From positions 3,361,899-3,425,898 of the forward strand of contig NZ_CP059888.1 in assembly GCF_016469335.1 (NCBI RefSeq): DNA of 64,000 nucleotides, read 5' to 3'. Shown in pieces: positions 44,801 to 52,682 of the stretch. The first letter of the stretch is position 1; every line of letters starts with the position of its first letter. A program made the translations under genes and the position numbers. The stretch comes from Flocculibacter collagenilyticus (GTDB taxonomy: Bacteria > Pseudomonadota > Gammaproteobacteria > Enterobacterales > Alteromonadaceae). The notes under the pieces are model-generated. The model was given only the letters and a program-made list of their open reading frames with translations. It had not been told where the DNA came from and ran no database searches.

Positions 44801-46543
44801 CATGGGTATCGCAAACTGGCTGGTTAAACGTCCGTCACCAACATTGAAAATACGCTCAATACTGACTTTATTTTTACAGGTGTTAGTGTGACGATTATCC
44901 ACTGCGTTTACTGTTTGCTTATCCTCACCTTCTTGTGGGCTTAAGTTAAAGCCATTACAGCTTACTGCATCTTTAAAATATTGACGGAACGCCAATTTAG
45001 GCCGAGCATTTTTTAATTGGCTAGCAGCACTCCAGTACCACGGTGCCTGACAAGTTTGTCCTTGGCGATTGATAAAAAAGGCCAGCTCGACCAACGACAA
45101 TGTTTCGGACTGTTTGTTTAGCAGTTCGTTGGTGGGAAAAGAGGCATACTCGGCTGCACCACAGCGGGCTAGATTGGTTCCCGCCTCTTCTTTTTCTAGC
45201 TGCACCTTGCTATAACGCTGCATTGTTGCAACGATTTCTTTTACTTCACGATCAAATGCAGCCTGTAAATTATGAAAGTTATAGTATGCTTCGCTGTTAA
45301 ACTGCCGTTTAACTTGCTTATATAGTACATAATCAGCCATAGAAATTGTTGCGACGCCAACAAAAATAATCAGCCCAACACTGGCAAACCAAATATCCCC
45401 TTTACTGAATGCATAATCATGAGATACAAAGCGAATTTTAATAATTGGCACTAAACTAACCAGAATTAAAAACGACACAATCAGAATGACCGCCAAACTT
45501 GGCGAAATATATAAGCGCCCTATTGCTACATCACTACTGGGCCTAAGGCCAATTATGTAGAACGCGTCCTGCTTGTTAATGCTGCTACTGGCATATTCTA
45601 TATTGGTTGGCACTTTTAGCTTATGCGGACTGACGTACATGCGATAAAGCGTCCCACCTATCGACTGCTCTATCATGGTTGAAATGCCCAGATTGATCTC
45701 TGATGAAAGCAGCTGGCCCGCTTTATCATTATTCGCTATCGCCTCTGGTGAGGCTTGTTGTTTATTGAGTGTCCCGTTTTCTAGTTGATTACTGAGCAAT
45801 TCAGAAATGTTATTAAAAACAACCTTATTATGGTAATTGTTGTTTTCCGCATTAATTAACACTCGTCCAAATTTATCAGCAAATATAACTTTTGGAAAAA
45901 ACGACCAATCACTTTTCAGTTGAATAATTGAATTTATTGGAATGCTCACCTTTAAAAAAGCGGTTTCTGCCTGCAATATATATTCGGTATTAGTATTTTT
46001 TCCTGAAGAGTTAGCGGTGATTGAAACAGTAGCGCTAATCTCCTCTTTCATTTCTTGTTCACTGCCGCAGGTGTAAATAAAGCTGGGATTTAACTCAAAT
46101 TTTGCCTTTTCAAATAGCTCACTCTTATAATTTTTATCTAAGATTTCATTTAAAAATTGCTCATTATTTTTAATTTCTTCGCAAGTCTCAGCCCACCGCT
46201 CTTTACCTAACATAGACGACGCACTTGGGATATATTCAGCACCATTTTGCTGGTTAGGATGGTAAGTTGATTGCTGCCAGGCCGCGCTAATCAGCTCTTC
46301 ATGTTGCTTAATAATTTCAGTGCGGTATTGCTTACTAAATTGCACAGCAAGCGAGCGAATTTGTGCAAAGGTGTTATCTATATCAATGCTTATTTGGCTA
46401 AGCGCACGAAAATGAAGCTGATTTTGGCTTTCTTCATTACGCTTAATTTGGAGATAATAAAAAATCGCGCCGACCACAATGGCAAGCAAAATAAAAAATA
46501 AGATAAGAAATAAACCACCATGTTTCTTTCTTTCTGATTTCAC
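41888..46543 (-). CDS. Giant multi-spanning sensor-like protein with a P-loop-like cytoplasmic domain
   Basis: 1551 residues from a GTG with AAGGA 7 bases upstream. Layout: membrane helix 11-31; a periplasmic domain of about 310 residues; helices near 350-405; a second periplasmic domain (about 405-700) with paired cysteines; five or six helices (about 700-855); a third outer domain; helices near 1061-1090; a cytoplasmic region 1100-1480; two final helices (1490-1545). The inner part resembles a STAND-type NTPase: QLLILRPQRAH (near 1124) sits where a Walker A should be but lacks GK[ST]; VLIMKNLGAIAFD (near 1228) is Walker-B-like, then RVIILADVSPL; a winged-helix-like stretch LEHLIRRGYIVN (near 1445) follows. 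Ligand and output unknown. Confidence 0.65.
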   Translation of the reverse strand: MKSERKKHGGLFLILFFILLAIVVGAIFYYLQIKRNEESQNQLHFRALSQISIDIDNTFAQIRSLAVQFSKQYRTEIIKQHEELISAAWQQSTYHPNQQNGAEYIPSASSMLGKERWAETCEEIKNNEQFLNEILDKNYKSELFEKAKFELNPSFIYTCGSEQEMKEEISATVSITANSSGKNTNTEYILQAETAFLKVSIPINSIIQLKSDWSFFPKVIFADKFGRVLINAENNNYHNKVVFNNISELLSNQLENGTLNKQQASPEAIANNDKAGQLLSSEINLGISTMIEQSIGGTLYRMYVSPHKLKVPTNIEYASSSINKQDAFYIIGLRPSSDVAIGRLYISPSLAVILIVSFLILVSLVPIIKIRFVSHDYAFSKGDIWFASVGLIIFVGVATISMADYVLYKQVKRQFNSEAYYNFHNLQAAFDREVKEIVATMQRYSKVQLEKEEAGTNLARCGAAEYASFPTNELLNKQSETLSLVELAFFINRQGQTCQAPWYWSAASQLKNARPKLAFRQYFKDAVSCNGFNLSPQEGEDKQTVNAVDNRHTNTCKNKVSIERIFNVGDGRLTSQFAIPMLKTATDIKAAELSRSVIISAGTVLQSLRDTILPRNFSFTIFEGQSGTVLYHTETKMSLVENFYVSTNNAAEIQSAVWTKSNHPISLSSMYRGVSHQMVIGKLHNEMPWMLAIMYKKQDIRLYNLLLIMSAISLFLMVIFLLIVAVRATISILPWGSVLLYLRNNQHELSRINHRLILLICIQILVTFFVDNLLLRLFIWLAGLFIYLWMAGSLLVKGKRLRHVGMYGFAVVSLTALIVERSVTSSTTVLISTILAIVLSLTVLVGLQPENQKRGASTREVLKHSYFNIYTRYVGLVLIISSAVPAFYLTHSAFGFYIKNAALIESIRLTQDIGTTLARRNNYYSALGVTKSDAQKILMYSSYFCRAKGDEKANYKLHTPPLWDVTFAKGSVNFCEKYRQDADDGKYQVGWVVQLPLLWQTAQNDNHNEVSLEDSYTKNYPVYSMLLKAIRVDLPIPALLNVLLQQPHLNQTLNIKVTSYPALIFLEAVFSNLLLIVIVGLLVLVFLWYVIRRIFVSRFMGQEVLEHVLPNFDDAIHFNQLKKESAKQLLILRPQRAHIDWLLAHNKHHLVFPYPLDLQSELRNKQVISGSEIKQGSLVLTEPVDMTIDYTLNNAEPQVEHSEEDVLLRLKTHILNQLALITAGGKSKNEKVLIMKNLGAIAFDAQFRVKALEFIEFALKQENLRVIILADVSPLFRLTHQDAYPNNAQSEFASASEVMRWSNLFTRFTKFYDWYPAHPETEEFPVNLYSVIKRECISWPELKRYEREFIHFHLCFKLSATERNAYFSDYVDKEEMCFADIEQSPSHLAEFKRLLDKYWTIDEVVEFFTEKAGAVYRYRWEICTKDERLLLYQLANQHMANPLNHEALEHLIRRGYIVNRGHWSIGSRGFKNFIYSAERYEEVQEWIELAKNSSWKYIRIPIFMTIFILFAFILYSATEAYETIIGLMTAVLGLIPLLMRNISIIKGSPPP

Positions 46544-46617
46544 TAAGACATCCTTGTAATTGTCACCGTAAAAGATGTTATGTGTTAAGTATTAATCACA
46601 ATTGTATGTTAACCCCA

Positions 46618-46629
46618 GTACAGCTGTAC
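46618..46629. promoter_or_regulatory. Perfect 12-bp palindrome upstream of the giant membrane-protein gene
   Basis: GTACAGCTGTAC reads the same on both strands. It lies 75-86 bases before the GTG start of the 1551-residue gene, a usual place for an operator. No regulator can be named. Confidence 0.3.
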
Positions 46630-46840
46630 CCTAAGCATAGTACAAATGTAGCGTACAGGCATAGTTAGGCCCGCAGAGTTAACCAGAGCATTACCTAGCC
46701 AGCGCTTAAGCATTGGCCGTGCCTAAAGCAATTGGCGATGTACCTTTAAGCTAAATGGGAATTATATTGCGTAAGTTATTAGGACGTGTTTATGACTAAA
46801 TATGAAGGAATATGGGGTTATGAAAGGTTATAAAAATAGA

Positions 46841-46923
46841 GTCGGAAGACGCCCACGTTTTTCAATTTTGTATCCCTCATAAACAGCTAAACGTAGGTCG
46901 GTTAAGCGAAGCGCCACCCGACA
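46841..46923. repeat. Composite palindromic repeat (REP/BIME-like), copy B
   Basis: Starts GTCGGAAGACGCC (46841-46853), then a degenerate middle including CATAAACAGCTAAACG, then the well-conserved palindrome GTAGGTCGG to ACCCGACA (46893-46923). It is colinear with copy A at 8806-8887 over its whole length. The right palindrome is the same base for base; the left one has drifted. Confidence 0.8.
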
Positions 46924-46960
46924 AAAACTAATCCAGATATGGTCTTGATATACATAAATA

Positions 46961-46995
46961 AAAAACCCCTCAACGCTTTTAAGGGCTTTTTTTTT
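46961..46995 (+). terminator. Probable intrinsic terminator with no gene in front of it
   Basis: A-run and CCCT (46961-46970), loop, AGGG (46982-46985), then C and nine T. The stem is short with a mismatch, but the T-run is strong. On the plus strand there is no annotated gene upstream, only copy B of the repeat. Confidence 0.45.
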
Positions 46996-47053
46996 GAAAA
47001 AGAGAAAATCTATATAAAATGCTTGCTCACTTTAAAAAGTTAGAGAGAGCTTC

Positions 47054-47182
47054 ATGCAAAATCAGCCGAAAAAAAAGACTTGTTTATATAACGCGAGGAT
47101 AACTCGCATCATCCGACTAATCATTATCTTAGCTACTTTACCGATCTTAACTGGATGTGTAGTACCTAGGTTGCCACTATAA
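47054..47182 (+). CDS. Tiny predicted lipoprotein (42 residues)
   Basis: ATG at 47054 preceded by GAGAGAG 4 bases upstream. The peptide is a basic start (MQNQPKKKT), a hydrophobic helix (LIIILATLPI), a lipobox LTGC with Cys at residue 35, and only seven residues after it (VVPRLPL). If processed, the mature product is an eight-residue lipopeptide. It resembles entericidin-like and other short lipoproteins only in layout. No database family can be named. Evidence is the ribosome site plus a textbook lipobox; chance cannot be excluded at this length. Confidence 0.45.
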   Translation: MQNQPKKKTCLYNARITRIIRLIIILATLPILTGCVVPRLPL

Positions 47183-47289
47183 GCTTGGAAATATATTGAG
47201 GCGCTTATAAAAACACTATTAAATTAAAATGGTGAATCTTCAGTTTCGGTGTGCCCGCCAATTAATTCGACGCCATGATACTTTTTTGT

Positions 47290-47320
47290 GTAAGTCGGTT
47301 AAGCGAAGCGCCACCCGACA
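47290..47320. repeat. Single palindromic repeat (REP-like), copy C
   Basis: GTAAGTCGG to ACCCGACA, the same palindrome as the right half of copies A and B with one base changed. Its right flank, AATTAATCCGAGG (47323-47335), matches the right flank of copy A, AATTAATTCGAGG (8888-8900), so the mobile or duplicated unit is longer than the palindrome. It lies 130 bases upstream of the two-gene cassette. Confidence 0.75.
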
Positions 47321-47448
47321 AGAAATTAATCCGAGGAGTGGCCCTTAAACAATACATAAAGTCTTCATCGTTTTTATTAACTTTAAAGATTGCATGAAAA
47401 CAAAAAAAAACATATAATTCACCATAAATTTACAATACTTAATTTAAT

Positions 47449-47769
47449 ATGGATAGTGATAAAATTCTTAAAAAACTAGGAGTGCTAGGAAAAGTACTTT
47501 CAGGTGGCAGCTTTATTTACAAACAATTTATTGGTAATAAAAAAGATGCCAATGCCGTCTATATCAAACTATATCCTGTTATGAGATCAACCTTACAAAA
47601 CTATGGGTGGGATGCAGAACAGTCTCAAGGAGTGTTACAAACACTAGCCAATCTCCCACCAACAGGAGCAAAAAGAAGAAATTTTGTTCGCAGATATATA
47701 ACGCCTAGGGATGGTTGGAAGAAACTACCAAAAGACCCTAATGATATCCCTTTTGGCTTTTGGCACTAA
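47449..47769 (+). CDS. Cassette gene A, copy 2: small soluble protein of unknown function
   Basis: 106 residues, basic. The N-terminal half has a weakly hydrophobic stretch (LGVLGKVLSGGSFIYKQF); the C-terminal half is polar and well conserved: GAKRRNF, RRYITPRDGW, LPKDPNDIPFGFW at the very end. Homologous over its full length to the frameshifted gene at 9300-9622. Conservation of the C-terminal motif between diverged copies shows selection on the protein. No signal peptide, no known domain. Gene B starts 3 bases after the stop. The ribosome site is weak. Confidence 0.7.
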   Translation: MDSDKILKKLGVLGKVLSGGSFIYKQFIGNKKDANAVYIKLYPVMRSTLQNYGWDAEQSQGVLQTLANLPPTGAKRRNFVRRYITPRDGWKKLPKDPNDIPFGFWH

Positions 47770-47772
47770 ACA

Positions 47773-48198
47773 ATGTCCAAAAAATTACTCGATAGACCAG
47801 TATGGAAGCTAATATTTATTCTGTCTCTTATCATCACTGGATATGATTTTTTTTCTGGCTTCAACCTACCAGCTAATCTACAGCCTACTCATCCAGTAGC
47901 ACTTTCTATAATAATTATATTGCTTGAGATATTGACGCTAATAGCTAGTTTCGGTGCTGCAACCCGAATACTGATTGGTAACTTGTTACTTTGGCAAATA
48001 ACCCTTATTAGTCAAATTATCGCGACTATCCTAGTCTACTACTATGAGTTCTCAGCAGGAGGTTATACCTTCAATGAGATGTTAATACATATTAATATCG
48101 CCTACATTCTAGCCTGCATATTTTTTGCGCCACTACTTAGATATTGTCAGGATTTCATTGATAAGGATAAGAATGAGCTACCAGCCGAGTCTAGCTAA
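47773..48198 (+). CDS. Cassette gene B, copy 2: four-helix membrane protein of unknown function
   Basis: 141 residues, membrane segments at about 11-29, 41-63, 70-92 and 103-125. Homologous to the protein at 8890-9297, sharing WKL, GFN-P--LQPTHP, WQ, YYEF/YYEY and GYT--E---H-N. Both termini appear cytoplasmic, with a charged C-terminal tail. It starts 3 bases after gene A, so the two are translationally coupled. The family is not recognised. A role as membrane partner, receptor or immunity protein for the small protein is speculation. Confidence 0.72.
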   Translation: MSKKLLDRPVWKLIFILSLIITGYDFFSGFNLPANLQPTHPVALSIIIILLEILTLIASFGAATRILIGNLLLWQITLISQIIATILVYYYEFSAGGYTFNEMLIHINIAYILACIFFAPLLRYCQDFIDKDKNELPAESS

Positions 48199-48405
48199 TA
48201 AGTATATTAAGGGCTGCTATGCTCTTAATATATTTTTTAAATCAAAGCCATCGGCATCATTAAATTATTTTTCATCTAGCCCCAGAAAAAAGTCTTCAAG
48301 TTTGATCAGATACGTTATGATCTGCGTAAAATTAATCACTTAATTAGCAACATATTGCTTAATATGCTTCGCTCACACAATAAGAATGAATTGTAGGGTA
48401 TTGTT

Positions 48406-49422
48406 TTGTCAAAATTTTCTGCTGTTACAGATAATCCACATAAACGTTTTAATCATAAAACAGGCGTATTATTAACAAACTTAGGCAGTCCTGATGCCCC
48501 TACAACCAGTGCTGTTCGCACTTATTTGCGTGAGTTTTTGTCTGATCGCCGTATTGTTGAAATACCCAGAGTGGTTTGGTTAAGCATTCTTCACGGCGTT
48601 ATTTTACGTACTCGCCCTGCTCGTTCAGCCAAATTATACAAAGAAATTTGGACGGAAAATGGCAGCCCGTTAGTACATATTACCCGCCAGCAAGCTGATA
48701 AGTTATCAACAAAGCTTCAAGCGCAGGGCTATCACGATGTTGAAGTGGTAATGGCGATGCGTTATGGCAACCCGTCGATTGCTAGCGGACTAAAGGCGCT
48801 AAGAGAAAAAGGGTTAACACGCATCATTATCATGCCCATGTATCCACAATATAGCGGTACCACAACAGGCTCAACGTTTGATGCGGTCGCAAAAGAATTA
48901 AGTACTTGGCGCTGGGTGCCAGAGTTACACTTCGTCAATGGCTATCATCAACAGCCAGCCTTTGTTAATGCATTAGTTAGCAGTATTAAAGAGCACTTTG
49001 GACAACATGGTAAACCGCAAAAGTTGCTATTTTCTTATCATGGCATTCCTCGTCGCTTTTTAGATCAAGGCGACCCTTACTATTGCTTTTGTATGCAAAC
49101 AACTCGTTTAGTTATAGAGCAATTAGGCTTAGATGAAGCTGACTATATTACGTGCTTCCAAAGCCGATTGGGTAAAGCTGAATGGCTTAAACCTTATACT
49201 GATAAAACCTTAGCAGCGTTACCAAGCGAAGGTATTACGGACGTAGCAATTATTAGCCCCGCTTTTAGTGCAGATTGCTTGGAAACACTGGAAGAATTAG
49301 AGCAAGAAAACCGTGAAACGTTTATGGAAGCAGGCGGAACGCGCTATCAATATATTCCAGCTTTAAATGACCGCGATGATCATATAAATGCCATCTTTGA
49401 AACGATTAAGCCAATGTTATAA
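48406..49422 (+). CDS. hemH: Ferrochelatase
   Basis: 338 residues starting at TTG, 8 bases after an AGGG site; no in-frame ATG precedes the conserved part. Motifs: GVLLTNLGSPDAP, FLSDRRIVE, PMYPQYSGTTTGS, FSYHGIPRR with the catalytic His, and FSADCLETLEELEQENRE. It inserts ferrous iron into protoporphyrin IX, the last step of heme synthesis. It stands alone, ending at a shared terminator with the convergent protease gene. Heme made here would serve the nearby cytochrome bd-type oxidase and c-type cytochrome. Confidence 0.95.
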   Translation: MSKFSAVTDNPHKRFNHKTGVLLTNLGSPDAPTTSAVRTYLREFLSDRRIVEIPRVVWLSILHGVILRTRPARSAKLYKEIWTENGSPLVHITRQQADKLSTKLQAQGYHDVEVVMAMRYGNPSIASGLKALREKGLTRIIIMPMYPQYSGTTTGSTFDAVAKELSTWRWVPELHFVNGYHQQPAFVNALVSSIKEHFGQHGKPQKLLFSYHGIPRRFLDQGDPYYCFCMQTTRLVIEQLGLDEADYITCFQSRLGKAEWLKPYTDKTLAALPSEGITDVAIISPAFSADCLETLEELEQENRETFMEAGGTRYQYIPALNDRDDHINAIFETIKPML

Positions 49423-49488
49423 ATAATGACGCGTTAGCAATAATGCATCGATTAAACCTTGATACCGTTTTAATTAATGAAACATAAA

Positions 49489-49516
49489 AAAACCGCTCAA
49501 TCTTGAGCGGTTTTTT
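49489..49516. terminator. Bidirectional intrinsic terminator after hemH
   Basis: Perfect 12-bp stem AAAACCGCTCAA (49489-49500) and TTGAGCGGTTTT (49503-49514) with a TC loop, A-run to the left and T-run to the right. It can serve both hemH and the convergent protease gene. Confidence 0.92.
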
Positions 49517-49557
49517 GTATTCCGAGAAAGGAATTTATTGATTATCTAGCATGGCGC

Positions 49558-51918
49558 TTATGGCTGGTAAGATACATCCATATCAACATTATTTACTGTA
49601 GAGTAAGCGTTGATACCAATGTGCCACGTACCTGCTGTAGGGTTGTTAATGGTACAGATTTCGTTGTTACCATTTTCGTATGGACGACAATCCCAGCTAG
49701 ATGTAGTAGGTTGTGCACCTAGTCTTAGGTATAAATCTGCATCACCTGTACCGTTGTACGTTTTAACAGTGAACGTAGACATGCCTGCTGGAACGTCAAT
49801 TGTGTAACGCTTCCAAGCACCTGCAGATACATCAATATCATTTACTGTTGTGCTGTAACCACTTGGCGTTGTACCAGAAGTGTAGCTACCTGTAATTGTT
49901 GCACCGCTAAACGTGGTGTAGCCTACGATACGTACATGATAAGTACCAGCTTGCGCAGAGCTAATTGGACAGCTTTCGTTGTTACCATTTTTATATGGAC
50001 GACAATCCCAAGTTGAGTCAGTTGGCTTAGCACCAAAGCGAACATATAAGTCTGCATCGCCAGAACCACCAGCCATTTCAAACTTCAAGTTAGTTGCGCC
50101 TGAAGGTACCGTCATTGTGAATTCAAGCTCTTGGCCTGCTGAGCCTGAGATTGACTGAGACTGACCATTTACTAACTCGCCCGATGGTGGTGTACCACCA
50201 CAGTTTGCAGCCATGTAATCAGATGCCGCTTTAACTTGCACTAAACCGTAACCCGTTTTGTCATCCCGGCCCGACGTTTCAAGGTCAACCGCAGTTTGCT
50301 TAAGTGCATTACGTACTTCAGAAGCTGTACAGTCAATGTTGTTACTCCATGCCAGTGCAGCAGCAGCCGCAACATGTGGTGTCGCCATTGAAGTACCGTT
50401 GTAATATGCATAATCTTGATTAGCTGTAACGTTTAACGTTGTGTACTGACCAAGTTTGCCCATTAATGTTTGACCAAGTGCACGGTTTACCGATACAGCT
50501 GGAACATTTACATCGTTATTCGCGTCTACTAAGAATGGGTTTTGAAGACCTGGACGGTCAGAGTTACTATAAACAATTACACCCGTTGCACCTGCGTCCA
50601 TACATGCTTTAGCAGGGTTAATTTCTGGGTAGTTGCTGCCTTTTTGATTATCGTTACGTTCAGCTACACAAATGTTGCCTGAAACGTTTGAACAAGAATA
50701 GCTTGAGCCAGATACACTACATGAACCTAAGTAACCTGAAACAGAGCCATTTACATTTTGTACTACGTAATCAGTGCCGTTATTTACGAAGTGAGTTTGC
50801 GGTGCTACGCGGTCATTCGCGTAAGTTGTGCCACCAACAGTAATTGAACCTAAACGGCCATCACCAGCAACGGTTGAAAGAATGGCTTCACCTGGGCCAG
50901 CAATTTCAACTTGTGGCGTGTATTGAGAGAACTCAGCGTGTTTGCCTGTTTCATCAACCGCACCAACTGCCATAACTGTATCGTAAGATGCTGGATAAGA
51001 AAGCGAAGAGTCACCGTCATTACCTGATGCAGCAATTAATAATACGCCTTGTGCTGTAGCTGCTTCTAAACCTGCTCTTTCAGTCGCGTTTTGTGAAGGA
51101 CCACCTAAGCTCATGTTGATAACTTTCGAGCCAGCGCTTACACAATTATTTACCGCTGTTACTAAGTCTGAACTGTATGCCCACCCCTCAGCGTTAAATA
51201 CTTTAATAATGTGAAGATTTACATTGGTGTTAGGTAACACACCTACAACACCTTCAGAGTTGTTTACGCCTGCAATTGTACCCGCTACGTGAGTACCATG
51301 AGAACCACCCGCTTGATACCAGTTACCAGTACCTGAGTCGTTTGTACCAGACGCATTATTAGCGTTTAGATCTGGGTTTGAGCGCTCGTAGCCAGAATCA
51401 ATGATACATACTTTCATATTGCTGGCAGCAGAGTCTGAAACTTGGTCTGCTTGAATATTTGGAATGCCCCAAGGTACCGTTTCTGACATTAGGTAACGCT
51501 TCGGATCCATTTCTACTGAACGTACATTTTTGTTATTTTTTAACGCGTTTAGAAATGCTTTTTTGTCTGCATTTTTTAAATTTTTGCTCAGCTTATATAC
51601 GTGCTTGTTACCTTTTAATTTGCGTACATGCTGAATTTTTTCATTTTTGAATGCTGTTTTTTCAAAACTTGAATTGATGCTTCTTACATCTTGCTTATTG
51701 CTTACATATTCAACAATAAACTGATCGGTTTGTTCTTGTAATCTTGCTTCGCGCTGCGCTTTACGCCATTTTGCAAAGTCTGCATTTACACCTTTAACTT
51801 CTTGACTTTTTAATTCTTGAAGAGGACCTGCTTGAACAGCACCTACCGATAATGTTGCAACTATTGCTAGTGCCGCTTTGCTTAGTGCTGGCATATTTGA
51901 ATGTTTACTATGTGTCAT
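49558..51918 (-). CDS. Secreted subtilisin-like (S8) protease with two pre-peptidase C-terminal domains
   Basis: 786 residues. Signal peptide 1-30 (ending VQA), then an inhibitor-I9-like propeptide (about 60-140). Catalytic triad: Asp174 in CIIDSGYE, His210 in GGSHGTHVAG, Ser510 in NGTSMATPHVA. A PA-type insert (about 370-485) lies before the Ser block. Two C-terminal PPC beta-sandwich domains (about 580-680 and 690-786) repeat the pattern GDADLYVRFGAKPTDSTWDC and GDADLYLRLGAQPTTSSWDC. It should be exported and degrade external protein; PPC domains are usually cleaved off or bind substrate. AAGAG lies 7 bases upstream of the start. Confidence 0.93.
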   Translation of the reverse strand: MTHSKHSNMPALSKAALAIVATLSVGAVQAGPLQELKSQEVKGVNADFAKWRKAQREARLQEQTDQFIVEYVSNKQDVRSINSSFEKTAFKNEKIQHVRKLKGNKHVYKLSKNLKNADKKAFLNALKNNKNVRSVEMDPKRYLMSETVPWGIPNIQADQVSDSAASNMKVCIIDSGYERSNPDLNANNASGTNDSGTGNWYQAGGSHGTHVAGTIAGVNNSEGVVGVLPNTNVNLHIIKVFNAEGWAYSSDLVTAVNNCVSAGSKVINMSLGGPSQNATERAGLEAATAQGVLLIAASGNDGDSSLSYPASYDTVMAVGAVDETGKHAEFSQYTPQVEIAGPGEAILSTVAGDGRLGSITVGGTTYANDRVAPQTHFVNNGTDYVVQNVNGSVSGYLGSCSVSGSSYSCSNVSGNICVAERNDNQKGSNYPEINPAKACMDAGATGVIVYSNSDRPGLQNPFLVDANNDVNVPAVSVNRALGQTLMGKLGQYTTLNVTANQDYAYYNGTSMATPHVAAAAALAWSNNIDCTASEVRNALKQTAVDLETSGRDDKTGYGLVQVKAASDYMAANCGGTPPSGELVNGQSQSISGSAGQELEFTMTVPSGATNLKFEMAGGSGDADLYVRFGAKPTDSTWDCRPYKNGNNESCPISSAQAGTYHVRIVGYTTFSGATITGSYTSGTTPSGYSTTVNDIDVSAGAWKRYTIDVPAGMSTFTVKTYNGTGDADLYLRLGAQPTTSSWDCRPYENGNNEICTINNPTAGTWHIGINAYSTVNNVDMDVSYQP

Positions 51919-52682
51919 CTTGTATCTCTTGTAGTTATATATGATTTTACTCTAGGCTGGCTTCTCGCCGAACCTGACTTCCTTCAGATGCACTCCATTG
52001 ACTGGGTCTGCATTCACTACTGACAACATCACTTGTTCAAAATGCAGGACCCAAACACTAACTACTTTTTTACCCCATGTGAACTATGAAAAAACAGCAA
52101 CATTAGTGAAACTAAATAACACGTCATCAAACTGTAACAAAACTTTTCTACTTATTAGATATGTGAACCCCCGTTACAACAGGCTTAAACTGGTTACTTT
52201 TCGATCAAAAAAGGCAAATCATAACATTAGAATAAATAATGCGAAAAGTTAGTTTTTTTTATATCAATAACCTTGAGTTTCTGACAAACCGTACTATTTA
52301 TAGGGGCAGGAGGCTATTTAGTCAAAATATAAGATATAACATATATCTTTTTAGCATATCGAATTTCTAATATAACTCAGCCAGTTACCTAAATCCGTAA
52401 CAGATATACCAGTGATTATATTTCAAACTATTTTCTAAAAGGTTAATTTCCAGAAGTAAGATGTTAAATTAAAAGATGTAATTTAATGAGATTTTGTAAT
52501 GTTAGTTACAGTTTAAGTTTGTTTATTGAAGATGAAATAAAAGCAGGTTTTAGCGGCTAATAAAAATAGGGAAAAATATGGGTTACTTGGGCGTTTAATA
52601 TCAATGAACAATAATTAGGCGTAAACGTCAGTGTAGCTAGCGCTCACCACTTTCTTTACGCCTATCTGGTTATAACAATCAA
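51919..52682. other. Long A+T-rich intergenic region
   Basis: 764 bases between the protease start and the end of the cystathionine beta-synthase-like gene. Apart from the protease promoter and a weak 7-bp hairpin (AAGATAT 52331-52337 with ATATCTT 52343-52349) I see nothing: no credible gene, no strong repeat. Confidence 0.5.

Larger units (their letters stand above)
46544..47448. other. Repeat-rich 905-base intergenic region
   Basis: This gap holds a perfect palindrome GTACAGCTGTAC (46618-46629) upstream of the giant membrane-protein gene, two REP/BIME-like repeats, a terminator-like hairpin and a 42-residue lipoprotein gene, each listed separately. A degenerate extra piece of the repeat's right flank (CCAATTAATTCGACG) is at about 47255-47269. 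Confidence 0.6.

Noticed and set aside
51998-52252. An 84-residue frame upstream of the protease gene
   Set aside because: Low-complexity Asn/Thr/Lys-rich product of A+T-rich DNA, no ribosome site; it covers the likely protease promoter.
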